A DNA stretch of 7,893 bases from contig JADFOM010000108.1 in NCBI GenBank assembly GCA_022562835.1, positions 1 through 7,893 of the forward strand, given 5' to 3'. The DNA is from Acidobacteriota bacterium. GTDB lineage: Bacteria > Actinomycetota > Acidimicrobiia > Acidimicrobiales > SHLQ01. Below are positions 7,274 through 7,893 of this stretch, one piece after another (positions within the stretch are counted from its first letter, which is position 1; every line of letters starts with the position of its first letter). A program made the position numbers and the translations under genes. The notes under the pieces were generated by a model that was given only the letters and a program-made list of their open reading frames with translations, ran no database searches and was not told the origin of the DNA.

Positions 7274-7279
7274 ACTATC
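7274..7279 (-). promoter_or_regulatory. Possible -10 element of the glycosyltransferase-exporter operon
   Basis: Minus-strand GATAGT lies 9 nt before the TTG proposed as the start of the GT2 gene. If used, transcription would begin within a few bases of that codon and the message would be nearly leaderless. No good -35 hexamer is seen at 16-18 bp, so this is a weak call. It sits in the 91-bp gap between two divergent genes, where the operon promoter should lie if TTG 7264 is the start. Confidence 0.25.
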
Positions 7280-7341
7280 GGTTCGGAGTCGGTGCGTTGG
7301 ACCGAGCCTCCATGATGGCGGGCTCGGATCAGCCTCGACGC

Positions 7342-7347
7342 TATCGT
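7342..7347 (+). promoter_or_regulatory. Possible -10 element of the lpdA-like gene (near-leaderless)
   Basis: TATCGT fits the TAnnnT form of actinobacterial -10 elements and ends 8 nt before ATG 7356, so transcription would start at or next to the start codon. No Shine-Dalgarno sequence precedes that ATG, which agrees with a leaderless message. No -35 element is recognisable. The call rests on spacing and one short hexamer. Confidence 0.3.
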
Positions 7348-7355
7348 TCGCGCCT

Positions 7356-7893
7356 ATGGCAGGAAAACGGTTCGTCATTATCGGAGGCGGTCCCGCTGGC
7401 AACACGGCAGCGACCCAGGCGGCCCGGTTAGGTGCGGAGGTCACGATGATCGAGCGCGACATCGTGGGGGGCGCCGCGCACCTGCTCGACTGCATTCCAT
7501 CGAAGGCGATGATCGCGACCGGCGGTGCAATAGCGTTTCTTCGGCGCAGCGAGGGTATGGGTCTCGATCAGGTTGAGGCTCAGATAGATCTGGACAATCT
7601 CCGTGACCGTTTGGCGTCGATCGAGGCGAGGCTCGAGAACTCCGCACGCGAGCTGTTGACCTCTCAGGGTGTCAGCCTTCTCGAGGGGTCGGGCCGGATG
7701 CTCGACACGCACACTGTCGGTTACGAGTCTGTTGACGGAGAGACCCGACAGATCGAGGCCGATGTTGTGGTTCTCTCCACCGGGTCTCGTCCGCGCATTC
7801 CGGAGTGGGCAAATATTGACGGTGAGCGCATCCTGACGACACGCGACGCCTATCCGCCCCAGGAGATGCCATCACATCTGATCGTGATTGGCT
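7356..7893 (+). CDS. lpdA: LpdA-like flavoprotein NAD(P)H reductase, N-terminal part (runs off the right edge)
   Basis: 179 codons of a pyridine nucleotide-disulfide oxidoreductase family protein, open to the window end. RFVIIGGGPAGNTAA (5-19) is the FAD-binding Rossmann motif, ending at the expected acidic E33. The active-site region (38-50) reads GGAAHLLDCIPSK. Compared with GGTCLNVGCIPSK of true lipoamide dehydrogenases, the first redox Cys is replaced by A41 and only C46 remains. STGSRPRIPE is the conserved second FAD contact, and the final LIVIG begins the NAD(P)-binding fold. The single-Cys GGAA..DC.PSK pattern is that of M. tuberculosis LpdA (Rv3303c), described as an NAD(P)H:quinone reductase without lipoamide dehydrogenase activity. 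The start at ATG 7356 fits the family N-terminus although no ribosome site is visible. It is divergent from the glycan operon and probably functionally separate. Confidence 0.9.
   Translation, partial: MAGKRFVIIGGGPAGNTAATQAARLGAEVTMIERDIVGGAAHLLDCIPSKAMIATGGAIAFLRRSEGMGLDQVEAQIDLDNLRDRLASIEARLENSARELLTSQGVSLLEGSGRMLDTHTVGYESVDGETRQIEADVVVLSTGSRPRIPEWANIDGERILTTRDAYPPQEMPSHLIVIG

Noticed and set aside
7428..7712. Minus-strand open frame of 94 codons.
   Set aside because: It lies antisense to the lpdA-like gene, whose FAD and active-site motifs are clear.

Overview
The window looks like a chromosomal surface-glycan locus from a moderately GC-rich bacterium, probably an actinobacterium. The best taxonomic hint is the partial flavoprotein at the right end. 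It matches the LpdA type (Mycobacterium tuberculosis Rv3303c) in lacking the first cysteine of the usual redox pair. Several starts lack a good Shine-Dalgarno sequence and two look near-leaderless, which also fits. A marine lineage is possible because the locus carries two sulfotransferases, but this is inference.

Layout from left to right. (1) A minus-strand pair: a partial HAD-like hydrolase gene (239 down to the window edge) preceded by a carbohydrate sulfotransferase gene of the Sulfotransfer_2 type (1039-236), joined by an ATGA start/stop overlap. (2) A 111-bp divergent promoter region. (3) A plus-strand second sulfotransferase of a different family (1151-1963). (4) A minus-strand four-gene block read from right to left: a single-domain GT2 glycosyltransferase (7264-6275), a 758-residue protein with two GT2 domains (6262-3986), an ABC-2 polysaccharide permease (3989-3126) and its ATPase (3129-1984). 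Gaps in this block are 12 bp or ATGA overlaps, so it reads as one operon. (5) A short divergent region, then the partial lpdA-like gene on the plus strand (from 7356), which is probably a housekeeping redox gene bordering the locus.

Proposed joint function (inference): the three GT2 domains assemble a glycan on the cytoplasmic face, the Wzm/Wzt-type ABC transporter exports it, and the two PAPS-dependent sulfotransferases sulfate the glycan or its lipid carrier. The ATPase has a C-terminal extension of about 130 residues in the place where some Wzt proteins carry a glycan-recognition domain, so export may depend on a particular glycan end structure. No RNA genes, insertion sequences, CRISPR arrays or long repeats were seen, and there is no gene-free stretch over 300 bases.
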